Source of the DNA: a virus
Direction: 5' to 3' (one strand)
IMG/VR virus record: IMGVR_UViG_3300010371_000048
Span: 1-45,708 of that record
Length of the DNA stretch: 45,708 nt
A program made the translations under genes and the position numbers. The notes beneath the pieces were generated by a model. That model did no database searches, was not told where the DNA came from, and was given only the letters and a program-made list of their open reading frames with translations. Below, in pieces: positions 24,479-32,352 of this stretch; the stretch's first letter is position 1; each line of letters opens with the position of its first letter.

Positions 24479-24930
24479 GCTTCGACGCCATCATCCAGTT
24501 GTTGCACGCCAGCGCCGACAACCGACGCTGCCGGGCTGCCGACGACCGGTACCGGGCCGCCAACCTGACCGAGCGAGCCGAACAGCACGACGACGTCGCG
24601 CAGCACCTCGACCTGCTGGCCGACGCGCTCGCGACCGGCCAGCTCACCAAGGACCAGCTGCGGGCGATCGTCACCGAGGCGAACTCCGACGCGCAGGACG
24701 CCACCGACGACGGCTTGCTGCCCGACCCGCTGGTGATGGACGCCGACGAGTACTACGCGTCCATCGTCGAGAACAGCACCTACACCGACGCGCAGCTTGC
24801 GGGCAACGCCTGCGGGATGTGCGGTCGAGAGTTCGGCCGCTACGAGGACATGCGCCCGTTCGTGACCGCCACGCGTGGCGAGCTGATGCAGCACTCCGAC
24901 CCTGACGACTGCAAGGGAGCGGCGAAGTGA
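24475..24930 (+). CDS. Early protein with Cys/His C-terminal domain, unknown
   Basis: Protein of 151 residues. An N-terminal charged helix covers about 5-60. The C terminus holds CGMCGREFGRYED, then MQHSDPDDC, the same Cys/His pattern as the first gene of this operon. It may bind zinc. GTG at 24475 gives a four-base overlap and is chosen over a start 60 bases upstream inside the previous gene. Confidence 0.6.
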   Translation: MSFDAIIQLLHASADNRRCRAADDRYRAANLTERAEQHDDVAQHLDLLADALATGQLTKDQLRAIVTEANSDAQDATDDGLLPDPLVMDADEYYASIVENSTYTDAQLAGNACGMCGREFGRYEDMRPFVTATRGELMQHSDPDDCKGAAK

Positions 24931-25400
24931 CCGCCATCGACGAGACCACGACCGCCCCGTACGACCTGAAGCTGGCCGGCGACGTCATCGAGGGCCTGCG
25001 CGCCCTGGCCGACCTGCTGGAGGCCAACCCGGAGCTGACCGAGCACTTCCGGTACAACGACTCCTTCCGCAAGATCCACCTGCCGGTCAGCCACCACGAC
25101 GACCCGCGCGCCTCCATGGCCGCCTGGGCCCGCGCCGGGAAGGCCGACCGCTACCCCGTGGCCAAGGACTACGACGGCCAGTGGGGCTCGGTCACCGTGA
25201 CCCTGTCCGACGCCGTGAAGGTGTTCGCCTACGCCAAGCGCGAGCAGGTGTGCACGCGGGTTGTCACCGGCGTCGAGACCGTCACGGTCTCCGTCCCGGA
25301 CCCGACCGTGGTCGTGCCGCTGGTCGAAGTCGAGAGCACCCGCGAGATCGTCGAGTGGCGCTGCGAGTCGCTGCTGGCCGATGGCGAGGCTGCGCGATGA
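24927..25400 (+). CDS. Early protein, unknown
   Basis: Protein of 157 residues. It has a helix (KLAGDVIEGLRALADLLEANPEL), a short mixed region with HHDDPRASMAAWARAG, and a strand-rich end (about 110-150, VETVTVSVPDPTVVVPLVEV). Such proteins are frequent in actinophage early regions, but no function is known to me. GTG overlaps the previous stop, and the stop overlaps the next ATG. Confidence 0.6.
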   Translation: MTAIDETTTAPYDLKLAGDVIEGLRALADLLEANPELTEHFRYNDSFRKIHLPVSHHDDPRASMAAWARAGKADRYPVAKDYDGQWGSVTVTLSDAVKVFAYAKREQVCTRVVTGVETVTVSVPDPTVVVPLVEVESTREIVEWRCESLLADGEAAR

Positions 25401-25666
25401 CCGCCGCCACGCTCCCCGCCGGAGTCGACACGCGGGCCGCCACGGCCCTGCTGTTCTCCTCCGAAGCGCGGGCCGAGGCCTTCAGCCTCATCTCCACCGA
25501 CGACCTGTGCGTGATCGTCTGCGCCGAGTACGACCGCTGCGGTGGCGACCTGGACGCGGCCATGGCTGACATGCGATTCGAGCTCGCGCAGTACCCGGAC
25601 ACGGCGCCGCGCCACTACAACGACTGCGTCATCGCCGCGTCGCGGCTGACTGGAGTGCGAGCATGA
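25397..25666 (+). CDS. Small helical early protein, unknown
   Basis: Protein of 89 residues, acidic, with a helix around FSSEARAEAFSLISTDDLC and C36, C41 and C48. It precedes the annealing-protein gene with a four-base overlap, so it may assist recombination, but nothing in the sequence proves this. Confidence 0.55.
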   Translation: MTAATLPAGVDTRAATALLFSSEARAEAFSLISTDDLCVIVCAEYDRCGGDLDAAMADMRFELAQYPDTAPRHYNDCVIAASRLTGVRA

Positions 25667-26673
25667 CCGCCCTCAACCAGACCACCGCGTTTGCCAAACT
25701 GCGCGAACAGTTTCCCGCCGCGAACATCGCCAAGCTGCCGAAAGTCTCGTGCTGGAACTGCACGCAGGCCGCCAAGAACAACAAGGGCGCCACCTGCAAT
25801 GAGCACCGCAAGGCCAAGTGCGCCGAGTGCGGCAACTTCATCACCACCGGCCACATCCACTTGGACTACGTCGGCCACGCCGAGACCACGGCCCGGCTAC
25901 TCGACGCGGACCCGGAGTGGACGTGGGAGCCGCTGGCATTCGACGACCGTGGCCTGCCCGCTGTGGACGGCTTCGGCGGCCTGTGGATCCGGCTCACCAT
26001 CGCCGGCGTGACCCGGCTCGGGTACGGATCTGCGGACGGCAAGCCGGGCCCGAACGGCGTGAAGGAGGCCATCGGCGACGCGATCCGCAACGCGGCGATG
26101 CGCTTCGGCGTGGCGCTGGACTTGTGGGCGAAGACGGATCTGCATTCCGACGACCACGACAGCGGCCCGGAGCCGGACACGGCCCCGGAGCGTCCGGCGC
26201 GACGGGAGTCTGGCAAGTCCGACGACGAGTGGACCGCAAAGCCGTCGCAGATCCGCAACGCCGACAAGGGCCAAATCACGAACCTGGTGATGGAGTTCGA
26301 GAAGGTCGGCATCAAAGACCGCGACGAGCGTCTGCGGCTGGCCGTCGAGCACGTCGGGCATCCGCTGGCGACGTTCAACGACCTGACCGCCGCCGAGTGT
26401 GCCGACCTGAAGAAGCGGGTCCGTGGGGGCTGGCCGCACATTAACCCGGCCGTGCCGTCACCTGCGGCGGTGGAGACCGGCGAGGTGTACGCGGTCGTCG
26501 CGCAGCTCATCGCCGAGGCGCCCGGCCTGGAGGACCTGGGCCACGCGGGCGAGGACATCGCGAAGGAGAGGGACCGCGGGAACCTGACGCCGGGTGAGAT
26601 CGCCTTGTTGAAGGACCAGTGGTCGAAGCGTAAGCGTGAGCTCGATGGCGCGATGGTGGGTGCGTCGGCATGA
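25663..26673 (+). CDS. Rad52/Sak-like single-strand annealing protein (probable)
   Basis: Protein of 336 residues. Residues about 65-160 carry the Rad52-type pattern seen in phage annealing proteins: TWEPLAF, then LWIRLTIAGVTRLGYG, and EAIGDAIRNAAMRFGVALDLW. An N-terminal zinc-ribbon candidate has C30, C33, C45, H48, C53 and C56. The C-terminal half is charged and helical. It would bind and pair single-stranded DNA during phage recombination. No exonuclease gene was recognised beside it. ATG overlaps the previous stop, and the stop overlaps the next ATG. Confidence 0.65.
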   Translation: MTALNQTTAFAKLREQFPAANIAKLPKVSCWNCTQAAKNNKGATCNEHRKAKCAECGNFITTGHIHLDYVGHAETTARLLDADPEWTWEPLAFDDRGLPAVDGFGGLWIRLTIAGVTRLGYGSADGKPGPNGVKEAIGDAIRNAAMRFGVALDLWAKTDLHSDDHDSGPEPDTAPERPARRESGKSDDEWTAKPSQIRNADKGQITNLVMEFEKVGIKDRDERLRLAVEHVGHPLATFNDLTAAECADLKKRVRGGWPHINPAVPSPAAVETGEVYAVVAQLIAEAPGLEDLGHAGEDIAKERDRGNLTPGEIALLKDQWSKRKRELDGAMVGASA

Positions 26674-27140
26674 GCAGTCGCCTTGAGTATTTGGCGACGC
26701 GCGACGAGCGCGCGGCGGCGGCTTCGGCCGCCCCGCGCGTCACGGTCGCCGTCACGCTCGACCTCGACACGCTCACGCTGCTGCGCTTCCGCTGCCGCTA
26801 CGACGCCGCGTTCAACCGCCGCCTGGAGGTCGTCGCGTTCGGCGAGTACGCCGGCCGCATCAGCCGCCTGCCGCTGGAGTCCGCCGTCCAGGCCGACCTG
26901 ATCACGTGGGCCGTCGCGAAGTGGCCGCGTGTCGACTGGTCGCTCGACCACGACGTGCGGCTGTCCTGCGGGCACGTCACCGCGGCGCCTGAGGCGTGGG
27001 AGGACGGGTTCATCCCCGAGGACGACGGCGGGTTCGGGGAGCCGCGTCCGGCGGTGCTGCTGGCCGCCGGGCAGGCCGCGTGGGACACGCCGCGACCGTG
27101 GCCGCGCGCTGCCCTGGTCGAGTGGAGGCGGGCCGCGTGA
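26670..27140 (+). CDS. Early protein, unknown
   Basis: Protein of 156 residues. Strands near VTVAVTLDLDTLTLLRFRC are followed by an alpha/beta region with RRLEVVAFGEYAGRI and a Trp/Pro-rich C terminus. No family is recognised. It lies directly after the annealing-protein gene with four-base overlaps at both ends. Confidence 0.6.
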   Translation: MSSRLEYLATRDERAAAASAAPRVTVAVTLDLDTLTLLRFRCRYDAAFNRRLEVVAFGEYAGRISRLPLESAVQADLITWAVAKWPRVDWSLDHDVRLSCGHVTAAPEAWEDGFIPEDDGGFGEPRPAVLLAAGQAAWDTPRPWPRAALVEWRRAA

Positions 27141-27385
27141 GCACCGCCCGCAGCTATCGCATCCGGCTCGCCACCGCGGAGGAGCGCGAGGACCGCGCCC
27201 GGCGCGGCTGGCCATGCCCGTCAGAGGGCTGCACCGGGGCCGTCACGCACTTCACCGGCTTCGATTTCACGGCCGGGAACACGGGGCGGACCGGCGGCCG
27301 GAAGACCGCCGCGTGCACCGCGCACGCCGCACGCTTCGCGGCCCGACACGGGCTGAAGATGCCCGAGGAAGTGAGCGCACGATGA
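27137..27385 (+). CDS. Small Cys-containing protein, unknown
   Basis: Protein of 82 residues. CPSEGCTGAVTHFTGFDF is followed by CTAHAARF, a possible zinc site built from three cysteines and a histidine. GTG overlaps the previous stop (GTGA), and the stop overlaps the next ATG. Confidence 0.6.
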   Translation: MSTARSYRIRLATAEEREDRARRGWPCPSEGCTGAVTHFTGFDFTAGNTGRTGGRKTAACTAHAARFAARHGLKMPEEVSAR

Positions 27386-28014
27386 CCCCCTACAGCCGCC
27401 GCATCGCCTTCGGCGTCGTCGCCCTGGCCGCCATGGCCGCGTTCGCCCGCTACGCCGTGGAGCGCACCCGCGGCGCCGACGGCGCGTCGTGGAAGCCGGT
27501 CGCCGTGCTGGCGTGGGCCTGCCTGTGGGTCGTCGCCGTGGCCGTCGTGGCCGCCGCCACGGTCCTGGGCGTCGGTGAGGTGCGGGGCGTCCGCGAGCGG
27601 CGCGCAGCGTGGCGCGGCCGCCCGGTGCCCGGCGAGGAGGGCAGCACCCGGCCGGCGGAGTCCACGGACCTGCCGATGGCCGTGCGCGCCACACGGTCCT
27701 GGTACGACGAGGAGCGCGAGTGGCTGCTGGCGAACGGCTGGCGCCCGGGAGGTGTCACCCGTCCGCGTCACGCCGCCACGCCGGCGACCGCGGAGATCCC
27801 GGTGGTGGAGACCACCGCCGAGATCGTGCGGCCGGACGACGGCGTGCCGGACCACTGGCGGCCGCCAGTGTCGCCGCCAGCCGAGGACGTGCCGCCGTCG
27901 CAGCGCGAGTACACCGACGGGCCCGGCCTGACCGTGGTGCAGCTCCACGGCCGCGCCGGCCAGCCAGCCAGCCCGGCGGCGTGGGACCTGTGGCCCTGGG
28001 AGCGTGCAGCATGA
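27382..28014 (+). CDS. Two-pass membrane protein, unknown
   Basis: Protein of 210 residues. Two hydrophobic helices (about 8-24 and 38-64, VAVLAWACLWVVAVAVVAAATVLGV, broken here by its length) precede a long hydrophilic Pro-rich tail. The tail holds WYDEEREWLLANGW. It may tether another early protein to the membrane. Position within the operon says little about function. Confidence 0.6.
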   Translation: MTPYSRRIAFGVVALAAMAAFARYAVERTRGADGASWKPVAVLAWACLWVVAVAVVAAATVLGVGEVRGVRERRAAWRGRPVPGEEGSTRPAESTDLPMAVRATRSWYDEEREWLLANGWRPGGVTRPRHAATPATAEIPVVETTAEIVRPDDGVPDHWRPPVSPPAEDVPPSQREYTDGPGLTVVQLHGRAGQPASPAAWDLWPWERAA

Positions 28015-28259
28015 CCCGGCAGGGGGACCCCGGCGTCCCGCTGAGCGCCGTGCAGCTGCGGATCCTGACGTGGACCGCCGAGGGCCTGTCCGCACCGGAC
28101 ATCGCCACGACGCACCACTACTCGCAGGACACGGTCAAGTCGCACCTGGTGCGTATCTACCGCCAGCTCGGCGCCCGCAACGCCGCTCACGCCGTGCACC
28201 TGGCGCACGGGCTCGGGCTGCTCGGCGGGGCGGACGGCACGACGGAGCGTGCGGCATGA
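28011..28259 (+). CDS. LuxR-type helix-turn-helix protein
   Basis: Protein of 82 residues that is essentially one LuxR/GerE DNA-binding domain: LSAVQLRILTWTAEGLSAPD, then YSQDTVKSHLVRIYRQLGAR and the terminal helix AVHLAHGLGLL. It has no receiver or sensor domain. It may regulate phage or host promoters. Its gene is coupled to the cytosine methyltransferase gene by an ATGA overlap. Confidence 0.75.
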   Translation: MTRQGDPGVPLSAVQLRILTWTAEGLSAPDIATTHHYSQDTVKSHLVRIYRQLGARNAAHAVHLAHGLGLLGGADGTTERAA

Positions 28260-29227
28260 GTGTTCTCACCTCCGTCGAGCTGTGCGCCGGCGCGGGCGGC
28301 CAGGCCCTCGGCATCGAGCGCGCGGGCTTCCAGCACGCAGCGCTGTTCGAGCTCGACCCGGACGCCTGCGCCACCCTCCGCCTGAACCGGCCGTGGTGGC
28401 CCGTTGCGCAGCAGGACATCCGCAGCATCGCTCTCCCGGGAGCTTGGGGCCTGAGCGGGCGCCGCATCGACCTGCTGGCCGCCGGGGTGCCGTGCCCGCC
28501 GTTCAGCATCGCCGGGCAGCAGCTCGGCGAGGAAGACGAGCGCGACCTGTTCCCCGCGCTGCTGCGGATCGCCGCCGAGATCCGGCCGTCCGCCGTGATG
28601 GTCGAGAACGTCAAGGGGCTGCTCCAGGCCCGCTTCGCCGGCTACCGGGAGCGGATTCTCCAGCAGCTTAAGGAGCTCGGCTACGTACCGGTGATGTGGT
28701 CGCGGCTGGATGCGTGCGACTACGGCGTGCCGCAGCTGCGCCCGCGGTCGGTGCTGGTGGCGCTGAAACCGGAGTTCGCCGACCGCTGGATGCCGCCGGC
28801 GCCGTTGTCGGCCCGGGTGACTGTTACTGAGGCGCTGGCGCCCTCCATGCACGACCGCGGCCTTCGCGGCCAGGCGTTCATGCGGTGGGGCGACAAGGCC
28901 CTGTGCGTAGCGCCGACGCTTGTCGGCGGGTCGAAGAAGCACGGCGGCCCGGACCTTGGACCGACGCGGGCGCGGGCCCGGTGGGCCGAGCTCGGCATCG
29001 ACGGCCGCAGCGTGGCGGGCGATGGCGAGCCCGCGACGCTGAAGGGGCCGAAGGGCCGCGGTCCGCGGCTGACCGTCGCGCAGTGCGCGGTCCTCCAGGG
29101 CTTCCCGCCGGAGTGGCAGTTCGCCGGCGGCAAGACCGCGCGCTACAGGCAGGTCGGGAACGCCTTCCCGCCGCCCGTCGCGCACGCCGTCGCCGAGCGG
29201 ATCGCAGCGGCGCTGACGCCCGCCTGA
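28256..29227 (+). CDS. DNA (cytosine-5) methyltransferase
   Basis: Protein of 323 residues. The motifs are in order: motif I SVELCAGAGG (6-15), motif IV GVPCPPFS with catalytic C80, motif VI ENV (117-119), motif VIII QLRPR (160-164), and motifs IX-X near the end (VLQGFPPEWQF, RYRQVGNAFPPPVA). PCPP replaces the usual PCQ in motif IV. The target-recognition region (about 170-260) is short. No matching restriction gene is nearby, so it probably protects phage DNA from host restriction. Confidence 0.9.
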   Translation: MSVLTSVELCAGAGGQALGIERAGFQHAALFELDPDACATLRLNRPWWPVAQQDIRSIALPGAWGLSGRRIDLLAAGVPCPPFSIAGQQLGEEDERDLFPALLRIAAEIRPSAVMVENVKGLLQARFAGYRERILQQLKELGYVPVMWSRLDACDYGVPQLRPRSVLVALKPEFADRWMPPAPLSARVTVTEALAPSMHDRGLRGQAFMRWGDKALCVAPTLVGGSKKHGGPDLGPTRARARWAELGIDGRSVAGDGEPATLKGPKGRGPRLTVAQCAVLQGFPPEWQFAGGKTARYRQVGNAFPPPVAHAVAERIAAALTPA

Positions 29228-29404
29228 GACCGCCGTCGCGGCATCCTCCCGCCGCGTCGGCACGTCCCGCCGGACTCCCCTGCCGCGCCCAGCCCGCGCG
29301 GTGTCCGGCAGGACCGGCCGCCGCCCGCCCGATCCCCCCGACGGATGGGCGGCGGCCCCACAGACACACGACCGGCCCGCACGGGCCGTAGAGAAGGACA
29401 ACCC
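29228..29404. other. Non-coding gap with two hairpins
   Basis: A break of 177 bases in an otherwise overlapping operon. GGCCGCCGCCC (29316-29326) pairs with GGGCGGCGGCC (29347-29357) over 11 bases with a 20-base loop. CGGCCC / GGGCCG (29373-29378 and 29383-29388) form a second small hairpin just before the AGAAGG ribosome binding site of the next gene. A terminator/antiterminator or RNA-processing role is possible. No promoter was recognised. Confidence 0.5.
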
Positions 29405-29728
29405 ATGACCGAGCAGAATCCGAACCGCCGCACGTACACCGTCGACCAGCTCGAAGATTTCGGCCTGCCCTGGGACAACGTGTTGGCCCGCTTCGGCGAG
29501 GACGAGCACCGCTGGTACATCAACTGGCAGATCGTCTTCCGCGACCCGGCCGACGACACCACGTGGGCCGTCACCAAGTCCGAAGACAAGGGCGAGATGG
29601 GCGCCCTGAACTGGTGGCACTGCTACGACAGCCGCGACGAGATCGTGGCGCGGCGCGTCGAGCCCCGCGAGGTCACCATCACGCAGTGGTTCGAGGTCAA
29701 GAACGAGACCGCCGGGACCGGTGTCTGA
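29405..29728 (+). CDS. Early protein, unknown
   Basis: Protein of 107 residues, acidic and Trp-rich (WYINWQIVFRDPADDTTWAV, later NWWHCYDSRDE). The pattern suggests a small alpha/beta fold. It begins a new sub-operon after the hairpin gap, with a good AGAAGG ribosome binding site. No family is recognised. Confidence 0.6.
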   Translation: MTEQNPNRRTYTVDQLEDFGLPWDNVLARFGEDEHRWYINWQIVFRDPADDTTWAVTKSEDKGEMGALNWWHCYDSRDEIVARRVEPREVTITQWFEVKNETAGTGV

Positions 29729-30126
29729 TGGCCGAGGCCCACACGCCCGTCACCGCCCACCAGGTCGAGAAGCTGCGCAATCAGCTCGCGTTCCTGCTGC
29801 GCGACGGCCAGCACTACCGCGCTGTCCTGACCGACTCCGAGAGCTCCGACGGCGTCATGCTCGTCTGCACCTCGCCGGAGCACCCCGCTGACGACCAGCT
29901 CGCGCAGTGGGGCGTGTATGACTGCTGCGACCTCGACGTGTTTATGGAGCTGCACCACGAGAAGCGCGCCGCGTTCTTCGTCAGCGCGACCATCGCCGTC
30001 CCGGCGCTGCTGGCCGAGCGCGAGCAGCTGGCTGCCCGCGTGGCCGAGCTGGAGCGCGAGCGCGCCGCCCTGGCCGACGAGCTGGCCGAGGCCGAGCCCG
30101 AGTACACCGTCGGCGGTGCGTCATGA
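29728..30126 (+). CDS. Early protein with C-terminal coiled coil
   Basis: Protein of 132 residues. Helical N terminus (VEKLRNQLAFLLRDG), a strand-rich middle (VMLVCTSPEHP), and a strong coiled coil near 92-125 (ALLAEREQLAARVAELERER). It may dimerise. ATG at 29728 overlaps the previous stop by one base. Confidence 0.6.
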   Translation: MAEAHTPVTAHQVEKLRNQLAFLLRDGQHYRAVLTDSESSDGVMLVCTSPEHPADDQLAQWGVYDCCDLDVFMELHHEKRAAFFVSATIAVPALLAEREQLAARVAELERERAALADELAEAEPEYTVGGAS

Positions 30127-30446
30127 GCGCCAAGCAGCACGAATGCTTCAGCGTCACCTGCGACGTCTGCCAGGAGTCATACACGGACTCCGAGACGGAC
30201 ACCATCCTTCACTACGGGTCCAAGGACGAGGCGTTGAGCACCGCAGAGGACTACGAGTGGCACGTCGGTCCCGACGGCACGGCCATCTGCGACAACGAGG
30301 ACGACGCCCACACGGCGGCGATTCTGGCCATGCACGCGGCGGGCGTGAATCCGGAGCACGGGTGCTGGGTGATGACCCGGAACGAAGAGGGCATGCCGTA
30401 CAGCCACTGGCTGCGTCCCGACGACACCGCCGGGAGCGAGACGTGA
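30123..30446 (+). CDS. Early protein with Cys pair, unknown
   Basis: Protein of 107 residues, strongly acidic. CFSVTCDVCQESYTDSETD near the N terminus may bind metal. The later part holds ICDNEDDAHTAAILAMHAAG. ATGA/GTGA overlaps join it to both neighbours. The acidic character could suit a DNA mimic, but this is only a thought. Confidence 0.55.
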   Translation: MSAKQHECFSVTCDVCQESYTDSETDTILHYGSKDEALSTAEDYEWHVGPDGTAICDNEDDAHTAAILAMHAAGVNPEHGCWVMTRNEEGMPYSHWLRPDDTAGSET

Positions 30447-30859
30447 CCCGCCAGGGCGACGAGTCCGCCGCCGGTGCAGCCATGAACAGCGCCGACGTGC
30501 CGACCCCGCGCATCACCGACGCCATGCGCCAGCGCGCCACCACCGCTGTGCTGCACCGCCTCGGCACCTGGACCAACGCCGACGGCGTGCACGCCACGTA
30601 CGAGTCCGCCGAGGTGCTGCGGGCGCTGTTCTGCACCACGCCCAAGCGACCGGGCAAGCGGCCCGCGCTGCTGGCGGTCAAGGCCATCCAGGCCGATCCC
30701 GCGTCCTCGCAGCACCCGCCGGAGGACATCGGCGCGTTCCGGTCGCAGGTGTGCGAGTGGGGGCGCGCGAACGGCTGGCCGGAGGCGTACAGCCGGCAGC
30801 CGCTGGACTCGGACATGCTCGCCGCGTACCGGGCAGCGCACGCCGGGGAGGGATCGTGA
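30443..30859 (+). CDS. Early protein with Lsr2-like C-terminal helices
   Basis: Protein of 138 residues. The C terminus EDIGAFRSQVCEWGRANGW, then LDSDMLAAYRAAH (about 98-135), resembles the small DNA-binding domain of the actinobacterial silencer Lsr2, with its W-x-R-x-N-G helix and final A-Y helix. The RGR hook that inserts into AT-rich DNA is not present (SRQ instead). It may be a divergent relative with another target, or the likeness may be chance. GTG at 30443 overlaps the previous stop; ATG at 30482 is an alternative. Confidence 0.5.
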   Translation: MTRQGDESAAGAAMNSADVPTPRITDAMRQRATTAVLHRLGTWTNADGVHATYESAEVLRALFCTTPKRPGKRPALLAVKAIQADPASSQHPPEDIGAFRSQVCEWGRANGWPEAYSRQPLDSDMLAAYRAAHAGEGS

Positions 30860-31218
30860 CCGAGCCGACCCGCATCCGCCGGTCCCGCACAAAGGGCTGG
30901 CGCAAGCCCGAGGGCGCGGTCATCGTCGACAGGACGTCGCGCTTCGGGAACCCCTTCGCCGTCGGTCGCGACGCCACCGACAACGCCCACGCCGTGACGC
31001 TGTTCAAGGCGTGGCTGGAGCGCGACGATCCCGACACGCTCGACCCGTACGGCAGCGCCGAGTACCGGCAGGCGATGTCCAACCGCCGCGAGTGGATCCT
31101 GGACAACCTGCACCGGCTGGCCGGGCGCGACCTGGTGTGCTTCTGCGGCCCGGACGCGGACTGCCACGCGGACGTGCTGCTGCGGGCGGCGGCCGAGCTG
31201 TATGGCGGTGCGAAGTGA
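30856..31218 (+). CDS. DUF4326-type protein
   Basis: Protein of 120 residues. It matches the DUF4326 pattern seen in many phages and plasmids: basic start RIRRSRTKGWRKPEGAV, then RTSRFGNPFAVG, an FKAWL helix, and the ending DLVCFCGPDADCHADVLL with three cysteines and a histidine. The biochemical function of this family is not known to me. GTG at 30856 overlaps the previous stop by four bases. Confidence 0.75.
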   Translation: MTEPTRIRRSRTKGWRKPEGAVIVDRTSRFGNPFAVGRDATDNAHAVTLFKAWLERDDPDTLDPYGSAEYRQAMSNRREWILDNLHRLAGRDLVCFCGPDADCHADVLLRAAAELYGGAK

Positions 31219-31754
31219 CCGAGCCCTTGCCCGATGAGCGGCTGGCCGAGATCCGCATCATCGCCGCGCACGAACACGCGCCCGGGACCATGGTTCACGC
31301 GGTGACGCAGCACCTCACGGCGGCGATGCGCGAGCTGCTGGCGGAGGTTGAGCGGCTGCGGGACGGCAGGGGACCCGGCGTTCCCGCCGCGATGCACCTG
31401 GAGGCATTCGGTGCGGCCATCGCCGACGCCTTCGGTGACATCCCGTACCACGTCGGTTCCTCGGCCACGCAGAAAACCGGCTGGCGGGACGTGGACGTGC
31501 GCCTCATCCTCGACGACGACCGGTTCCACGCGCTGTTCCCCGGCTTCAAAAACGCGAACCACATCGATGCTTGGTGGGCACTGCTGTGTGCGGCCCTGTC
31601 CGAGCTCGGCCGCGTCCGGACGGGGCTGCCGATCGATTTCCAGATCCAGTCAATGACCGAGGCCAACGAGCGCTATCCGGGCGTGCGGCATCCGCTGTTC
31701 TTGATCCGCTCGCAGGACGACCACCGGCCGACGATGACGGCGGGGACTGACTGA
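31215..31754 (+). CDS. Nucleotidyltransferase-fold protein
   Basis: Protein of 179 residues. HVGSSATQKTGWRDVDVRLI (79-98) gives the G-S ... D-x-D signature of the minimal nucleotidyltransferase fold (G81, S82, D92, D94), and IDFQIQ provides the third acidic residue (D141). This suggests transfer of a nucleotide to a protein, RNA or small molecule. An N-terminal helix region (10-50) is coiled and charged. No HEPN-type partner is recognised beside it. GTG at 31215 overlaps the previous stop. Confidence 0.65.
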   Translation: MTEPLPDERLAEIRIIAAHEHAPGTMVHAVTQHLTAAMRELLAEVERLRDGRGPGVPAAMHLEAFGAAIADAFGDIPYHVGSSATQKTGWRDVDVRLILDDDRFHALFPGFKNANHIDAWWALLCAALSELGRVRTGLPIDFQIQSMTEANERYPGVRHPLFLIRSQDDHRPTMTAGTD

Positions 31755-31990
31755 TGGCGCGCTTCCATGGCGCCGCCGGCCAAGGCGCCTCCCGCAAGCT
31801 CCGTGCGGTCCGCCGTGCCGAAGCCGAGACGCGGCAGGCGGCAGCAGCGGCCGAGCGTGCCGAGCGGGAGGCGGCGTACGTCAAGCCGCCGTCGCTGACC
31901 GGGGCCCAGCTCGAAGCGCTACTCGGCGTCGTGCTGCGGGCCGACGCGCTGGAGGCGTACCGGCAGACGTGGACGCGGGGTGCGCGGTGA
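31754..31990 (+). CDS. Small basic helical protein
   Basis: Protein of 78 residues, basic and Ala/Arg-rich, with a likely continuous helix over residues 10-42 and a second over 48-72. No family is recognised. It overlaps the nucleotidyltransferase-type gene by one base and the next gene by four, so it could be its partner. Confidence 0.55.
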   Translation: MARFHGAAGQGASRKLRAVRRAEAETRQAAAAAERAEREAAYVKPPSLTGAQLEALLGVVLRADALEAYRQTWTRGAR

Positions 31991-32352
31991 CCCGCCATGA
32001 CAAGCGCATGACGCCCGCCGAGGCGCGCGTCCGGCTGGAGCAGCTGCCGAACATGCTGCGAGCTGAACGCGAACGGCGCGGCCTGTCCATGCGCGCCGCC
32101 GCCCTAGAGATGCAGCTCACGCCCAGCACCATGACCCGCGTCGAGGCCGGCCAGTGGCCCGACCTCGCCGGGTTCCTGGCGATCGTGGCGTGGCTGCGGA
32201 TCCCGGCGTACTGGTTCATCGGCGCCGAGGACGGCAGCGGGCTGGACTCCGACGCCTACGCGCGCGGCTGGGCCGACTGCGCGACGCTCGTGCGCTCTGC
32301 GCTGGTCGAGGCCGAGCCGGTGGCGCAGCGGAAGTGGGAGGACGCGACGTGA
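31987..32352 (+). CDS. XRE-type helix-turn-helix regulator
   Basis: Protein of 121 residues. A helix-turn-helix spans about residues 23-60: LRAERERRGLSMRAAALEMQ, then LTPSTMTRVEAGQWPDL. The following part AIVAWLRIPAYWFIG is typical of phage XRE proteins that lie before methyltransferases. It may control the next gene, to which it is coupled by a GTGA overlap. Confidence 0.7.
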   Translation: MTRHDKRMTPAEARVRLEQLPNMLRAERERRGLSMRAAALEMQLTPSTMTRVEAGQWPDLAGFLAIVAWLRIPAYWFIGAEDGSGLDSDAYARGWADCATLVRSALVEAEPVAQRKWEDAT

